Of a stretch of DNA of 64,000 nucleotides, positions 63,527 through 64,000 are shown in pieces. Every line of letters starts with the position of its first letter. Within the stretch, counting starts at the first letter, position 1. This DNA is from Sycobia sp. Sy_11. Its lineage: Eukaryota; Arthropoda; Insecta; Hymenoptera; Epichrysomallidae. The DNA lies in the NCBI GenBank assembly GCA_018907035.1, contig JACCIC010000014.1, positions 430,001 through 494,000 on the forward strand, written 5' to 3'. Both the position numbers and the translations under genes were made by a program. Under the pieces are notes generated by a model. That model worked only from the letters and a program-made list of their open reading frames with translations, made no database searches and was not told the origin of the DNA.

Positions 63527-64000
63527 GGCGCGATTATTAAAGCGCGCGAGACAGCGACAGTGGTGACGGCGGGAGGTGGGGTGGGGGGGAGAGCAGGTAG
63601 TGGAAGAAAAAGACGACGAAAGAAGAAGAGGGCGACGGGGGGATTCGCCGTGGACCCCGTCGAAGGCAACGACGTAAGCGGGTGGGGGGGGGGAAGACGA
63701 AAAAAAAGAAGTCAGTCTCCCAGCTCGGGGAGTCTCGGGTTATTCGCGCCTGCAACGCGTCTGAGCGCGCGGCGCGGATCCGCCGTCGGTGTACCGCTCC
63801 GCGATTCAATTATATAGGCGTACGCGATGCGCGCGCGTGTGTCCGTGTCGGATGCAGCGCGCCCCGAGGCACCGACCGACAATTCCCAATTTATCGCCGC
63901 GGTCCTAAACCGTTTACAGCGGTGGACGTTTATACACGCGGAGGTAATGACCGTTTCACTCCCTCTCTCTTTCTCCGTCTCTCTCGCTCAACCTTTCCAT

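Larger units (their letters stand above)
63101..64000. other. CpG-rich island, possible second regulatory region
   Basis: GC content and CpG density rise abruptly. It begins with a (CG)n at about 63103-63121 and contains C-rich and G-rich runs (for example about 63244-63254 and 63683-63693). Frames on both strands are proline/arginine- or glycine-rich composition products with no recognised domain. It is truncated by the window edge. Confidence 0.4.

Overview
The window looks like nuclear DNA of an insect, most plausibly a hymenopteran such as an ant, bee or wasp. The reasons are AT-rich stretches alternating with CpG-rich islands in which CpG is not depleted, very dense dinucleotide microsatellites, at least one intron-type splice donor, and no bacterial-style packed ORFs, operons or ribosome binding sites. 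The lineage is inferred from base composition and is not proven. I found no rRNA, convincing tRNA, CRISPR array or prokaryotic mobile element.

Layout. From 1 to about 55.5 kb there is no gene I can defend. This part is intergenic or intronic DNA carrying dozens of (TA)n, (GA/CT)n and (GT/CA)n arrays, many compound, together with (CG)n tracts, G-rich runs and a few palindromes. Its clearest biological relic is a decayed non-LTR (LINE) reverse transcriptase at about 15.52-16.26 kb on the + strand. Four short CTCF-like motifs (12.38, 28.62, 33.13 and 37.89 kb) and a triplicated 9-bp unit carrying ACGTG cores (17.58 kb) are candidate regulatory elements.

From about 55.9 to 57.4 kb the sequence becomes strongly GC/CpG-rich, with CT tracts, triplet repeats and a TCAGTC cluster resembling an arthropod initiator. 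It leads to the best coding candidate: a 30-codon first exon at 57337-57426 (+) with a good start context and a GTGAGT donor. I do not recognise the protein. Downstream sequence is then probably intron 1, with one speculative 48-codon phase-0 exon at 59764-59907. The last kilobase (63.0-64.0 kb) is another CpG-rich, TATA-containing island that may be a second promoter or regulatory region.

Most apparent open frames over 60 codons are read-through of microsatellites (poly-YI, poly-SL, poly-ER, poly-CV, poly-TH) or begin at non-ATG codons. They are not annotated. No convincing undescribed biological system is visible. The most checkable items are the first exon with its promoter, the LINE fossil and the CTCF-like sites.
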